From Apiosordaria backusii (Eukaryota > Ascomycota > Sordariomycetes > Sordariales > Lasiosphaeriaceae): a stretch of DNA of 64,000 nucleotides. The stretch's first letter is position 1, and the number at the start of each line of letters is the position of its first letter. A program made the translations under genes and the position numbers. Below, one piece after another: positions 21,853 through 33,489 of the stretch. The notes below the pieces were generated by a model that saw only the letters and a list, made by a program, of their open reading frames with translations, had not been told where the DNA came from and made no database searches. The stretch is from assembly GCA_030549205.1 (NCBI GenBank), contig JAUKTV010000001.1:2170001-2234000 (forward strand), in the 5' to 3' direction.

Positions 21853-24800
21853 CGATGGCTCCCGATCCGACGCAAACCGAATTCGCACCGACGCATCTGC
21901 CCGCGCCCAGATGTCCCCCGAGGATACCATGACATCCCCACGGCCGATTCTGCGAACAATACCATGGATTGGGTGGAATGTGCTACTATGGACTCTTGTA
22001 GCGGTGGTACTGGGTCCATGCTGGCCTGGGGTTGCGGCCATGTCAACAGACCGGGTAAAGGAGTTGCGCCAGGAGACAGTCGACATGTTTTACCACGGCT
22101 TTGATAATTACATGAATATTGCCTTTCCAGAAGACGAGGTATGCGAAACATAACACTATGTATCCATACGGCAGCTGACATCTGGCCGTTCAGCTCCGTC
22201 CGGTTTCATGCGTCCCATTAACCCGTGATGCGAAAAACCCACGAAATGTCGAGCTTAATGACGTACTTGGCAACTACTCACTTACGCTAATAGACAGCCT
22301 CTCAACTTTGGCTATTTTGGCTTCTGCGCCACCAGACGAGCGAGGCACTGGGCCGAAAGCCCTCAGGGATTTCCAGCATGGAGTAACCGCCTTGGTCGAA
22401 CAGTACGGAGACGGAAGCCCTGGACCTTCAGGGGTAGGTCAGAGAGGCCGTGGGTTCGACGTCGACAGCAAGGTTCAGGTGTTTGAGACTGTGATTCGAG
22501 GCCTTGGTGGCTTGCTCAGTGCCCATTTGTTTGCCGTGGGCGCATTACCAATAACCGGGTACGAACCTCGCCATCTAGAGACAGAAGACCCCTTATACTC
22601 GCAACCCATCGTTTGGCCAAGTGGGTTCAAGTACGATGGGCAACTTCTACGCTTAGCGCTGGACCTAGGACAGAGGCTTTTACCGGCCTTTTACACCAAG
22701 ACCGGAATGCCATACCCCCGTGTCAACCTCCGTCATGGCATTCCATTTTACACCAACTCGCCCATGCATGAGAGCGCGCCGATAAGCCCCCCTGAAGGGC
22801 CACTAGAGATCACGGAAACTTGCAGCGCTGGCGCGGGGTCTCTCGTTCTGGAGTTTACGGTTCTGAGCCGTCTAACTGGTGACCCCCGGTTCGAGCAACT
22901 TGCCAAACGTGCATTCTGGGCTGTATGGTACAGGAAGAGCCAGATAGGGCTTATAGGTGCGGGAGTAGATGCTGAGCAAGGGCATTGGATTGGAGCTTAT
23001 GCCGTCATTGGAGCGGGCGCCGACAGCTTTTTCGAGTATGCTTTGAAGTCACATATTCTGCTCTCTGGACATGGGGCCCCCAACCGGACGGCTCCCGCTC
23101 GAAAACAGAGGGGCAACAGAAATAATAACGCCTGGTTGGATCCGAACACTCTTTTTCCTCCATTGAGCGAGGCAGAAGACTCTGCAGACACATTTTTGGA
23201 GGCGTGGCATCATGCACATGCTGCGATCAAACGACATCTCTACAATGAAAAGGACCACCCTCATTACGACAACGTTAATTTATGGACGGGATCTCTGGTG
23301 TCAAATTGGGTAGATAGCCTGGGGGCATACTACTCGGGTCTTCTTGTTCTGGCCGGCGAGGTCGAGGAAGCCATTGAGACGAATCTTCTTTACACTGCCA
23401 TATGGACAAGGTATGCCGCACTTCCTGAGCGTTACTCACTTCGCGACAAGACTGTCGAAGGCGGACTCGGCTGGTGGCCATTACGGCCCGAGTTTATTGA
23501 GTCGACGTATCACATATATCGCGCTACTAAGGATCCTTGGTATCTCTATGTTGGCGAGATGGTACTGCGGGATATTACGAGACGCTGCTGGACCCCTTGC
23601 GGCTGGGCAGGTCTGCAAAATGTCTTGGATGGCGAAAAGAGCGATCGAATGGAGAGCTTCTTTCTTGGCGAGACGGCCAAATACATGTATCTGCTCTTTG
23701 ATGACGAGCACCCCCTGAACTCGTTGGATGCGCCCTATGTATTCACGACCGAAGGACATCCACTCATCATCCCCAAGGCTCCGTCAAAGGATGGTCCTCG
23801 TCAACGACAGTCACCTCGCAAAGATTTGACAGTCTATCACAATGAGGAATATACGAACACATGTCCACCACGTCCCAAGAACACACCACTGTCGGGGTCA
23901 GTCGTTGCGGCCAGAGATGACATCTACCATGCTGCCCGATTGTTAGACCTACATCAACTTTCTCCTACTTCTGCTTACGCTATCGATGCTGGGCAGATGT
24001 CTGGTCAGCATATGGCTCGTTCAAATTACACTCTCTACCCCTGGACTCTCCCAGTGGAGTTGATGCCAGACAACGGTACCTGCGCTAAGCTGTACCAGCC
24101 GGAGGAAATGACTCTGGAATTTGCTTCGAATGCGCAGCAGGTGGTTGGAGGCAGCTCCTTTAACTTTTTATTGGGTAGCCAGAATCTGGAAAGATTGAGT
24201 GCGGACCGGATCCGTGTTTCCAGCCTGTCCGGACTTAAGATGTCGATGCGCCTCGAAGATATCGGCACTGGCGAGCGAGAGTGGCGTGTCAGCAAGGTCA
24301 ATGGCGTTTTGCTCGGTAAGGATGAATCTATCGTCTTTGACCGGGCCATATTGGGCGAGATTCAAGACCCAAGATTCACACTTATCAAAGACCCCGTTCT
24401 TGTCAAACTTCAACAGTTACATCAGATCAATCTGCTCGATGACGAGCCTACCGCCAGTGACGACGGTAGCAAAGCTGAACAACAACAACAGCAGTCGCAA
24501 CCAGAAGACTCCCACCAAGAAGAAGACCTCGACGAGCTCGACGCAGACCTTCTAGAAGATCTGCTCGCCAAAGTCGAGCTCCCGCCCGTTGCCTCCCCCA
24601 GAGTTTCCGTTCCAGCCTTTGGCTCCATGGTCAAAGCCCTCTTCAACCAAATCGCCGCCTCGCTAGACCTCCAGCTCCCGGATGCAACCTCCATCCCTGG
24701 CTTGAGATCAGTCCCCAAGAAGTCCCTCCCTTACAACCTCGTCATAAACCAAACAGCCGTCACCCCTACTGGTCTAGGCGCAGCGCCCTTACCAGCCCAC

Positions 24801-25315
24801 ACGGTCCCAACCCGCGCCCCTCGCATCCCGGAATTTGGCCACGTCCCCATCGAGCACTTCCCCTGGTCAACCATCTATCCCGCTGGCCACGCCTGCGACT
24901 CCGTTCTCCCTGACTCTGCGCCACGAGACCACCAGATAATAATCATCCGAAGAGGAGGGTGTAATTTCTCTACTAAACTAGCCAACATCCCGGCTTTTTC
25001 ACCGTCGTTTAAATCGCTTCAGTTGGTGGTGATAGTGTCAGATGACGGGGTGGATGCTCCAGGAGGTGGGGGGACGGCACATTTGAGAGAACAAGCTGGG
25101 CTGATTCGGCCGCTGTTGGACGAAGTGCAGATGACGCCGGGGGGTTTTGCGAGGAGGCATCCGATTCCGATGGTGATGGTTGGTGGGGGGATTTGGGGTA
25201 TGAGCAGTTACGGGTTGCGAAGAGGGTGGGGTTGGGGAGGAGGTGGTTTGTGGAGAGCGAGGGGGTGAAGGTAAGGAATATTGTTGTTGATGAGGGGGAT
25301 AATGGGGGAGATTAG
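21824..25315 (+). CDS. ER degradation-enhancing alpha-mannosidase-like protein (EDEM/Mnl1 type, GH47) with PA domain; C-terminal frame broken
   Basis: Exon 1 ends at 22138, the intron is 22139-22193 (AGCTGAC branch), and exon 2 runs from 22194. The first in-frame ATG is 21824. The ATG at 21929 would give a conventional signal peptide (hydrophobic run WNVLLWTLVAVVLGP) and may be the true start. The GH47 signature is clear: FYHGFDNYMNIAFPEDE spliced to LRPVSCVPLTRD, then ETCSAGAGSLVLEF, LGWWPLRPEFIESTYHIYRA, ETAKYMYLLF and a final FTTEGHPL. EDEM/Htm1 proteins trim N-glycan mannose on misfolded ER glycoproteins to mark them for ERAD. An acidic Gln/Glu/Asp-rich linker leads to a PA (protease-associated) domain (IIIRRGGCNFSTKLANI). 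The frame from exon 2 stops at 25268 with an unlikely Gly/Trp-rich end. A different frame entered at the G6 run (25185-25190) gives a family-like end (YEQLRVAKRV, GRRWFVESEGVKVRNIVV) stopping at 25313-25315, so one base appears to be missing. Confidence 0.92.
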
Positions 25316-26347
25316 AAGTGGGATAGTGAGCGGAGAGGTTGGAAGAGGAAGAGTAAAATGTTTGAAGGGGTGGTGGGTTAGGGTTATATGCGTGAGTGGC
25401 ATGGCATGACAAGGCAAAATAATAGCATGTTATAGGATGTAGATGCTTCTTGGTATGGATTTGTATATATGAGTTTCTTTTTGATCAGCGGATTGGGTTA
25501 CAGTGGTTGTTGTGATGAACGAAAACGAGGTTAGATGATATCATTGTTAGAATTGTTTCAATTTTTTGCATTGAGCACTGTATCTGTTCAGATTTTTCTC
25601 ACCATCGAGAGTTCACCTCGTGAATTTGGTGTGTTTTCATCCCATATTCATAAACTGCATGTTGTCCTTGTATTTGATGCCGAGGAGGTTCATAACTGAT
25701 ATATAAAGGTAAGGTATGTATGCAGGGCTAAGTAATTTTATCCACCATTCATGTACTCGAGTCTAGAGCTGCTCGTCTTTGTGGCGAGCTATGAGAACCT
25801 TGATGTCTGGACACACATGGGAATTTTACGGGACGATCGATTCATGTGATTCTGGTGGTATACCGTTCAGGTTCTCAACGTCGGAACCAAGTCATATTCC
25901 CATAGGTAGTGATTTCATAATTTTTTTGATTCGTTTCTTGCCCGCTCATAAATAGGCAGAGTATAAAATGGTATGGAAGGAAAGAAGCAAAGCACAACTC
26001 TACTCTTAACGATTACTTTCCTGACGATGATGTTCCTATCCACAATCATCATCGCCATCCCGGTCACATTTTTTAAGATCCCACAACGCCGCTCCCGTGC
26101 CGTTTGCCCTAAATAAAAGTCTATCGGCTTAGAAAATCCGCAACCCATCATTAACGAACTTCATTTATGAACCATTCCGCAAAAACCAATGTTGGGTATT
26201 TTTAACTGTTTCACTTAAGAATAAAAAAAGCCGGGATACCGCGAATTTGGATGTCGGATAAGAGCTGCCGAGTGTGTGGTGAGAAAACGACGTGGCGTGA
26301 AAACGACGTGGCGTGTGAGTGTGTAAGCACCGATGTCGGCCAAACTT
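25316..26347. other. Convergent intergenic region, 3' ends of the GH47 and APRT genes
   Basis: AT-richer, non-coding sequence between two convergent genes. I see only a 16-bp tandem duplication near the APRT stop (26283-26314). Confidence 0.6.
26283..26314. repeat. 16-bp perfect tandem duplication containing ACGTGG
   Basis: GAAAACGACGTGGCGT occurs twice back to back (26283-26298 and 26299-26314), about 35 bp beyond the stop of the minus-strand APRT gene, so probably in its 3' UTR. Confidence 0.85.
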
Positions 26348-27263
26348 TTACTCATTCGTTTCGAGGAGAGTAATGGTAGGGACGCCACCGAGCTTCTCAC
26401 GGCCCTTGAGGAAGGCAATCTCGAGGATGAAGAGATAGCCAACCAGCTCACCTCCGAGCTGCTTAACCAAAGACCCGGCGGCCGCGGCAGATCCACCTGT
26501 GTGTGAGAAGATCAGGTTAGTCTAGACTCATTTTTGACAGGCCTTGAGCGGTTTCCTAATGAGGGGGATATGGTGACTCCGGTTCCACGGATGAGATGAC
26601 CGCAACGGTGGCCGGTTTTTTAGCAGGGGTGTGCTAAAAATTGGGAACCCATTGGCGGGGAGTATTTCAGGGATGGTGAATGGCCGCAATGGCGCAATTC
26701 ACTCAGACAAAAAGAAACGTACCAGTAGCAATAATGTCATCCACCACCAGCACCTTCTGGCCCGGCTTGATAGCGCCCTCTTGCATCTGGAAGAAGTCGG
26801 TGCCGTACTCCTTCTCATAGGCGGCCGTCACGCAGGGGCCAGGCATCTTGCCCTTTTTGCGGACAGGCACAAAGCTCGCATCGAGTTTCAGGGCGAGCGA
26901 AGGGCCGAAGAGGAAACCCCGCGCATCCAACCCCACAACCACATCAGGCTTCGAGCTGCCGGCGAACTCGAGGACTTGGAGCTCGAGGGCGCGGAGCAGG
27001 GAGTTGTGGATGGCGGGGTCCTGGAACAAGGGGAGGATATCGATGAAGTTGATGCCGGGAATGGGGAAGTCCTGAAACGACTTGAGGGCGCCCTGGAGAA
27101 CTATCTTTGTACTGGCGAGTTCGGAGGCACTGGCGGAGGCGGCGGCGGACTGTCCTCTCGAGGCATTGCTGGCGGCCGTGGTGGTGGTGATATCGGCAGA
27201 GGTGGGAATCTGATCGTTGCTGGTTGGCACCAGAGGTTGGGCAGAGTCGAGGGGGGCGCTCAT
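26348..27263 (-). CDS. apt1: Adenine phosphoribosyltransferase
   Basis: The enzyme makes AMP and pyrophosphate from adenine and PRPP (purine salvage, cytosol). Exon 1 is 27263-26723, the intron 26722-26497 (226 nt, longer than the others here), and exon 2 is 26496-26348, ending in TAA; the product is 229 aa. The splice restores the PRPP-binding signature VVDDIIATGGSA (residues about 173-184), which would be cut if the intron were read through. Other type-I PRTase landmarks are FPIPGINFIDILPL, VVGLDARGFLFGP and VPVRKKGKMPG. Exon 2 continues with LGGELVGYLFILEIAFLKGREKL. The first 48 residues are an Ala/Ser/Thr-rich extension absent from compact APRTs, so translation could also start lower, but there is no nearby in-frame ATG before the core. 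The identification is firm; the gene symbol is by analogy with yeast. Confidence 0.95.
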
Positions 27264-30200
27264 GGTGAGGAAGAAAAGAGAGAAAGAGAAGGGGAAACGG
27301 AAAGTAAGGCGAGAAGTGCTTCTTGACTATTGAGACCTAAAGCCACGCGAGGTACGTATCCTGCTGCGGCCGGTGCTCGAAAGAATGTACGGTTGTAGTA
27401 AGCTTGTGTGTGGTTGCAGGAGAAGGAGGCTTGGGCTTGGGTGTCAGCGTTGTAAAACCACACTCACTGGTCGACAAACCAGAAAATGCGAAAAAAAAGA
27501 AAACTACGGCCACCCCAAGCGGGAAGGACTCAAATTCATCCCGCTGGTGGAGTCGGTGAGAGGATGAGAGACGCAGGCGCATCGCTGTGCATCAGACACC
27601 ATGATGAGAGGTGTTCCCGGTTAGGAAAGGGTCCGAAGTGGTCTGGTTGCCCTCGCGATTTGCTCCGTGTTCTGGCTCATTTTTGCCTGGGAGTTTTCGA
27701 CTCGACTGCCTCTTTGGGATGGTCGGGACCTGGCATATTACGATACGACTTCACTTTACTGCGCACGCTGTCTTATCTCAGATGCCAGTGTCTTAGAAAG
27801 CAAATCCTGCACGCAGCAACACAACAGGACGGCGCAAAAGTGACAGCAAATGGCAGGCCTTGTTGGAGCTGCCCCTCACTGGTTGCCCCTCGGCTGAGAA
27901 GGAAAGGTGGGGTGTGAAGTTGGAGCTGGAGGGAATAACCCCGCCAAAGGCCATGTCTTGGCGCTCGACTAAAACCAGGGCAAGCCACAGAAAAAACTTC
28001 GCTGCTTCCATCCATGCACACTGCCCGCTCCTAGATGCAAGGGAAACCAGCTGCAGCACAGCACCCGTCAACTCAACCTCCCCAGATGTCTCATCCGATT
28101 AGAACCAAGACACACCCTGCCTTGGGTAGGGTGCATCGTGGCTGCCTGTGCTCACGCTTTGCCAGCTCGACAGGCCCAGACATGGCTTTTGACCCATCAC
28201 ATTTGCTGTGAGCTCTGAGGTGGCTTATCGCCTGTGGAGAGTTCCCCGGATTACTCTCGGGCGTGGCTCGATATCAAACATCCGCTGTTCGGGGCTTATC
28301 GGATGGGGGAATCGCATCTTGCCACCACTCGGAACGAAGGGCCAACTTAGCAGGCGGTATCACAAGCAAGAGGCACGGACAAGCCTGCGTCTCACCCGGA
28401 TGCCAATATCCCTCCTCCTGTCGAGCCCCTGTGAGCGATATACTGCATGCTGCCTCCAGAAGCGTGTACTCAACTTCCCGGGATTCAGAGTAACGTCGGT
28501 CAACGCACGATGGTATTGCTAAGCTTGGCACCCAGGGCGGGGCCCTTCTCAGCCTCTCCCCTCCGGCATCTCCCAATCATGCCACAAAAGCACCTTATCA
28601 GCCTACCTGCTCCTTACTTCACCCCCACGGGTCTCACCACACATTTCAGACTCCCGCTACCCGTTAGTATATGGGACTAGGCAGACAGGTTGTGGCTGCT
28701 GTGTTCCAAGACGTAATGGAATTGGCACTGGAGCTTTGGCATGGCCACTCGTTGCACTCTCAGTCGTCCGCAAGGCGAACAGCAAACTGCTCTCTCTGCC
28801 ACCCATCGACCTGACACTTGAGCCGGATCACTTTCCGTTTGGTTGGGACCCGGCTGCCAACACCGTTTGGCATACACTCAGAGGCAGGTCCCGATCTGCC
28901 TGGCGGACTGATGTCCACTCCATGGCCCGCGTGGGGTACCCTCCCTGGCTTCTTTGAACACCATCTCCGTGTCAAAGGACTGCTGTGTCCCGTAAGCTGT
29001 AGAGACCGAGAAGGTGGGAAGATTGGGCTACCTTATTGGACTCGGTGCTCTTGTTGTACTCCCGGCGCGGGATAATGATCCTAGCTGGCCAGCTGCGGCA
29101 GAGTCTTTGCCAATTGGGGAAGACTCCAAATGTATCACCAGGGCGCAACACGTTGACCGCCATCTCACACATTGAGCAAGATTTTGGCACCACCTAACTG
29201 AGCCAATACGCAAGAGGTCCTCTATACACCAACTTGCATCGCGCGTTGTCTGCTGGATCGGTCGATCAAGATATCATCGAGAGTGTTTACGTCCTTTGAA
29301 GCCTGAGGTTGAACAGGACTCCCACAAAAGACAACGTCAACAACCTTCCTCGTCGATCCTTACTCCTGACCCACCTTGTGCCCCTCGGCCCAATTACGGC
29401 ATCGAAGAGGTGAGGTTGGTGCTATCCGGAGCTTTCCGGCCAGGCCGGTCTTTTTCTCGGTGGAGGTTAATATAGACCGTTACATATGAAGGCGAGGTTG
29501 GAAGGCAGACAACTCAAGATGCCCAGACGTTGACGACATACAGCGGGTGTCTACGCATCATCTGGATTGTGTCGACATGGGTTACATACATTCGCCGCGC
29601 CTTACAGACATCAACCATTGTCCAATCGTTCTAGAAGCCGCGTAGGTATTCACAAGCGCTAGGCACTCGGCTATCCCCTCGTATCAGACTTGTTTCCGTC
29701 CGGCATCTGCACCTCTTCATTTTGGGTTTTGATACCTCCACCGGCCCCTCAATTAACAGCTCATTCACACGCAGTAGCGGCTGTTCTCTCCGAGGACTTG
29801 TTCAATATTCACGCCAGACGGTCGTGTCCATATCCAGATCCTATTCGTGCGCCACCGATGTCTTCAATTCGAATGAATCACCAACGGCTCAGAGTGCTTG
29901 CATCCGCGGCCGAAAGGTGGTGGTATCCCTCTAGGTCTCTTGTTACAGCACGGTCCAGTGCCCGTATTGATCGATTGGATGTCGGTGGCCCGGTTCAAAT
30001 GCCTATCTTCCGGTTCCAATCTACAATCAAGCTATTTCCAGTGTTTGCCAGGACGACCATCTTACTCTGTATGGCGAAGCTGTATCCCTCACACGGCCCA
30101 GACAAGGACTCGAGATCTGCTGCATTAGCCTAGCAAGTGCGTGCTGCAGCTTCTCCTTGGCGGTCGTGGCAGCATTCATGGAGCGCAGTAGCTTCCGTCC

Positions 30201-31953
30201 CAATACACATGCCGAGATCTCCCTATCCTTCCAGACATCTTGCATTGGAATTTCTCTATCTGGCCTTTTTCTATGACTCAATTTTTCGTGCCTCACCGCC
30301 TTTCGCACGTTTGAAGTTTACGACTTGCGAATTCAGCCATCATCTTGTCTCATTTCGTACCCGAACCTTTCTTATTTTTTGGAAACCTTTCTCTACGTTC
30401 CTCAGCAGGCCAAGGAGAGGTGTTGTCCAAAATCCCAGCCGATATCGCTCCTCGTCTATCAGATTTGATATTGAGGAAGAGCCAGTGGCTTACATTGCAT
30501 CATATCGTGATGCTTGCTATCATTCAGGAGAAAAGAAGCATTGGTGTGTCTCAACAAAATGACTAGTCAAGTGTTTGCTCATATCAGAGCCGGAAAGAAG
30601 GCTGCAACCAGAATGATACGAGTATGATGATAATACTGGACAGGCAACACACCCTTCGGAAACCCTCGGCCTTGCGTCTGAGCCAGTGGTTTGCCGGCCG
30701 TGGTTATAACCAAATACTACCACCCCACCCTTTCCCTTCCATCACTTACAGAAAGAGGGTGTTGTGCCCATCTATTTCTCTGGCCTGGCTATCGGTTTTT
30801 TATCTGCGCCAGCGTTGTAGTGAAGCAACTGATGGGGGGAAGTCACATATGCACTAGGCCAAATCGGACAACATGGCAATCTGGAGGATATCGCACATTT
30901 TTATGATGCAGGTAGTCCCTGCTTTGCAGCCGGACCGCGTCCGCTCACTCACTCTCTCTCCCTGACAAGAAGGGGTGTGTGTGTCTTGTGTGCCTGGCCT
31001 GGTATGTGGTGTCCCGGGAAGGATTCTGGGATGCGGCTTGCATATTATGTGGATGGCTTTTGACCTTGCCCGTCCACCAGTTGAGCTCGTCAGGGCTTTC
31101 CGTCTTCTGCCGCCTCAATATTGGAGTGGTATTGTGTCATATCACGCTTGTATAAGTGATAGTGATGGTTCACTTGGGGGGCCAAGCTAACCCGACCCTA
31201 ACCCTGTGCACTGTTGGCGGAAACAGAAGAATTTGTGCTGAGCATTCAGCATGAGGTAGCACAAGTGCTTATGCGTGCATAAGATGCATCTGCTCTCGCC
31301 TCACTTTCTTTCATGACCACTGTGACGGACTACAGATGGACCTTTGTCCGAGAGCAAGGCGTCTATAAGTTGTGGATTCTTGAAAGCTGACCAAAATATT
31401 TGTTGATAGGGGTCAAAAAGGGGCTGGATTTGTTAGACCCTTACCCTGGAGTACAGTACATCACCTCAGCCCATTCCCTTTATTCAACAATGTTGTAGGT
31501 AAACATACATTGCAATCTCGCAGCTAGATGCTGAAAAGTTATCATGAGGTCTCACATGAGCCTTAGACTCTCAGAGAGGGGGAATTGACAGCTTGCGGTG
31601 TTGACTTGCTGCCAAACAGCAACGAGATCCGGGCCTAAGGTACTTGCTCCTTGAACGCTTGCTCATTGTCAGCGGGTCATCTTTCACACGCCACTTCGAG
31701 CCAGAAAAGCCATGACGGATGTAAAATCAGCGTTCAATTCATTAGTATAAAGAAGAATGTCACAAAATATCCGAAATATCTCCCTGCATCCACCCCATTC
31801 CCCACTCGAGCCAGAGCAACAAAGGCCTCCCTCATCTATTCGGAAGTTCATGTCGACACGCCATATAACAAACACCGCTTCACCCACCAACCCATCTTTA
31901 ACCTCGAATATCATCACCACTTCAACCCAATCTTACCCCTATACTCATCCCCA
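27264..31953. other. 4.7-kb intergenic region
   Basis: This separates the 5' end of the minus-strand APRT gene from the 3' end of the minus-strand SET gene. The first part is presumably the APRT promoter. I found no frame with homology or convincing composition. A short telomere-like CTAACCCGACCCTAACCCTG lies at 31187-31206. Confidence 0.55.
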
Positions 31954-33489
31954 TCACCACTCTATCTCCTTCTTATCCGCCAACCCCCACCTCGCGCACT
32001 CTCTCAAGTCCGCCCCCATCAACTCTAAGTCCCTACGTGTCAGCGGCCGGCAGGCCCCGCACCGACAGACAAACCCGTACATGGTGTACAAGCAGGCAGA
32101 AGACGGAGCCCCATAGTTAATGGTGAGCTCTGTCCCCGCCTCGACGTCTTTGTTCGCCGCCAAGACCATCACTTTCCGGAGGTGGTCAAAAGTGTACGAG
32201 ACATTGGAGGCGTGGCGGCAGGCATGGTTGAACCGGGAGGCGATGGCGAAGAAGCCTATTTTGTGGCGGAGGTCGAAACTGTCATCACGCAACGGTTAGA
32301 TAGGATGAGCACTTTTGGAATAGGGGGTTGGTTAGTCAAAGCTTACCAGTTACGGTTCTTAATCTCATTCACCCAGGACGGTGATTTCCCACCGTCGAGG
32401 CTCTTGTAGATAGCCAGGGCGGCCGGGGGGAGGGCGAGGACGTCGTCGGAGACTTGGGCGTGGGTTGTGAGCAACAGCGGGCGCTCGACGAGGATGACTT
32501 GGCCCTTTTCGAGGGGCTGGACGGCGTAGGCGCCGAAGCCGCCGAGGGTGGAGGGGCGGATGGAGTAATACCGCTGGAAGCGGAACTTCTTGTTGGAGTT
32601 GCCTGGGCCTGGCCACCAGATTCCGGGGGTGGGGTGGCGGTTGGTGTCTGCTGGGTTTTCGGGGGGGAGGAGACTGTCGGGTTCGTCGAGGAGGAAGCGC
32701 TTGCCGAAGGGAGTGGCGTATTCGAAGCTGGAGAGGAATTGTTCGGCACTGTGGGGGATATTGAGTAATGGCGTTCGTGATTTGGGTTTGGGGGGTATCA
32801 GTTGGAGGAACTTACCGGGACCAGTAGTGATAGACTGGCTTGCCGTCAAAGGTTCCGACTTGGTATGTCCGCTTCTCGCTTTCGTTGACGAGGATGGGCT
32901 GGGGAAAGATCACATACCCAGGCTTGAGTTCCTCCTTCAGAGGCTTAGGGTCATTATCTTTAGGCTCGGAGCCCTCGACCTCGACTACCTCTGTTGTATT
33001 GGCACTGGGGAGATGCCGGGTAGATGTGGTCGTGACCTTCTCAGCGGCCCCCTTTGGCTCGGAAGTGATGTCAGTAATATCCACACTGCTGTCAGGGTCG
33101 CTGTCGTCAGCGCCGCACTCCGCATCCGAGAACACCCTGGTAGGTGTGGCATCAGTGTCGTTGGTGTGGTCAGAATCATAGATGCTCTCCGAGGTCTTGA
33201 CGGGGGCGTCGCTGTTGGACTCAGAGAGAGCAGGTGATACGGGGGCTACGTTTGCTTCTTTGTCTTTGGGACTAGGCACCTATATCAACCATATCAGTAC
33301 TTATCTCCGCCACTTAAAGAATCGGAAAAGACCTACCGAGGTGGACCGAACAGATGCGGTGTTGCCCTCATCGGTGACGTTCTCCTGGCTGGGAGTGTCC
33401 ATCTGAGCAAGGATGGCCTGCATGTCTGCCACCGCCTTGGCCAGAGCGTCGGCGTTGAGAACTCTGTTTGTGATCTTGGTGGACTGCAT
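31954..33489 (-). CDS. SET-domain protein (SMYD/SET5-like arrangement)
   Basis: Four exons on the minus strand: 33489-33337, 33279-32816, 32748-32347 and 32278-31954, all joined by GT-AG introns of 57-68 nt whose phases agree, giving 447 aa. The first 180 residues are acidic and Ser/Thr-rich. The SET domain is split: an N-terminal half (YYSIRPSTLGGFGAYAVQPL, GQVILVERPLL) and a C-terminal half in exon 4 (SRFNHACRHASN, then GTELTINYG), followed by a post-SET cysteine cluster (CRCGAC). In the family, NHxCxPN and GEELTxxY make the AdoMet and lysine-binding sites. Here the asparagine-histidine core is present but the Pro-Asn is replaced by HASN. SET proteins methylate lysines on histones or other proteins; the target cannot be told. 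An in-frame ATG at 33618 would add 43 residues; 33489 was chosen because the extension looks like leader sequence. Confidence 0.85.

Noticed and set aside
29985..30005. tRNA B-box-like GGTTCAAATGCC
   Set aside because: No T-stem and no upstream A-box at a suitable distance.
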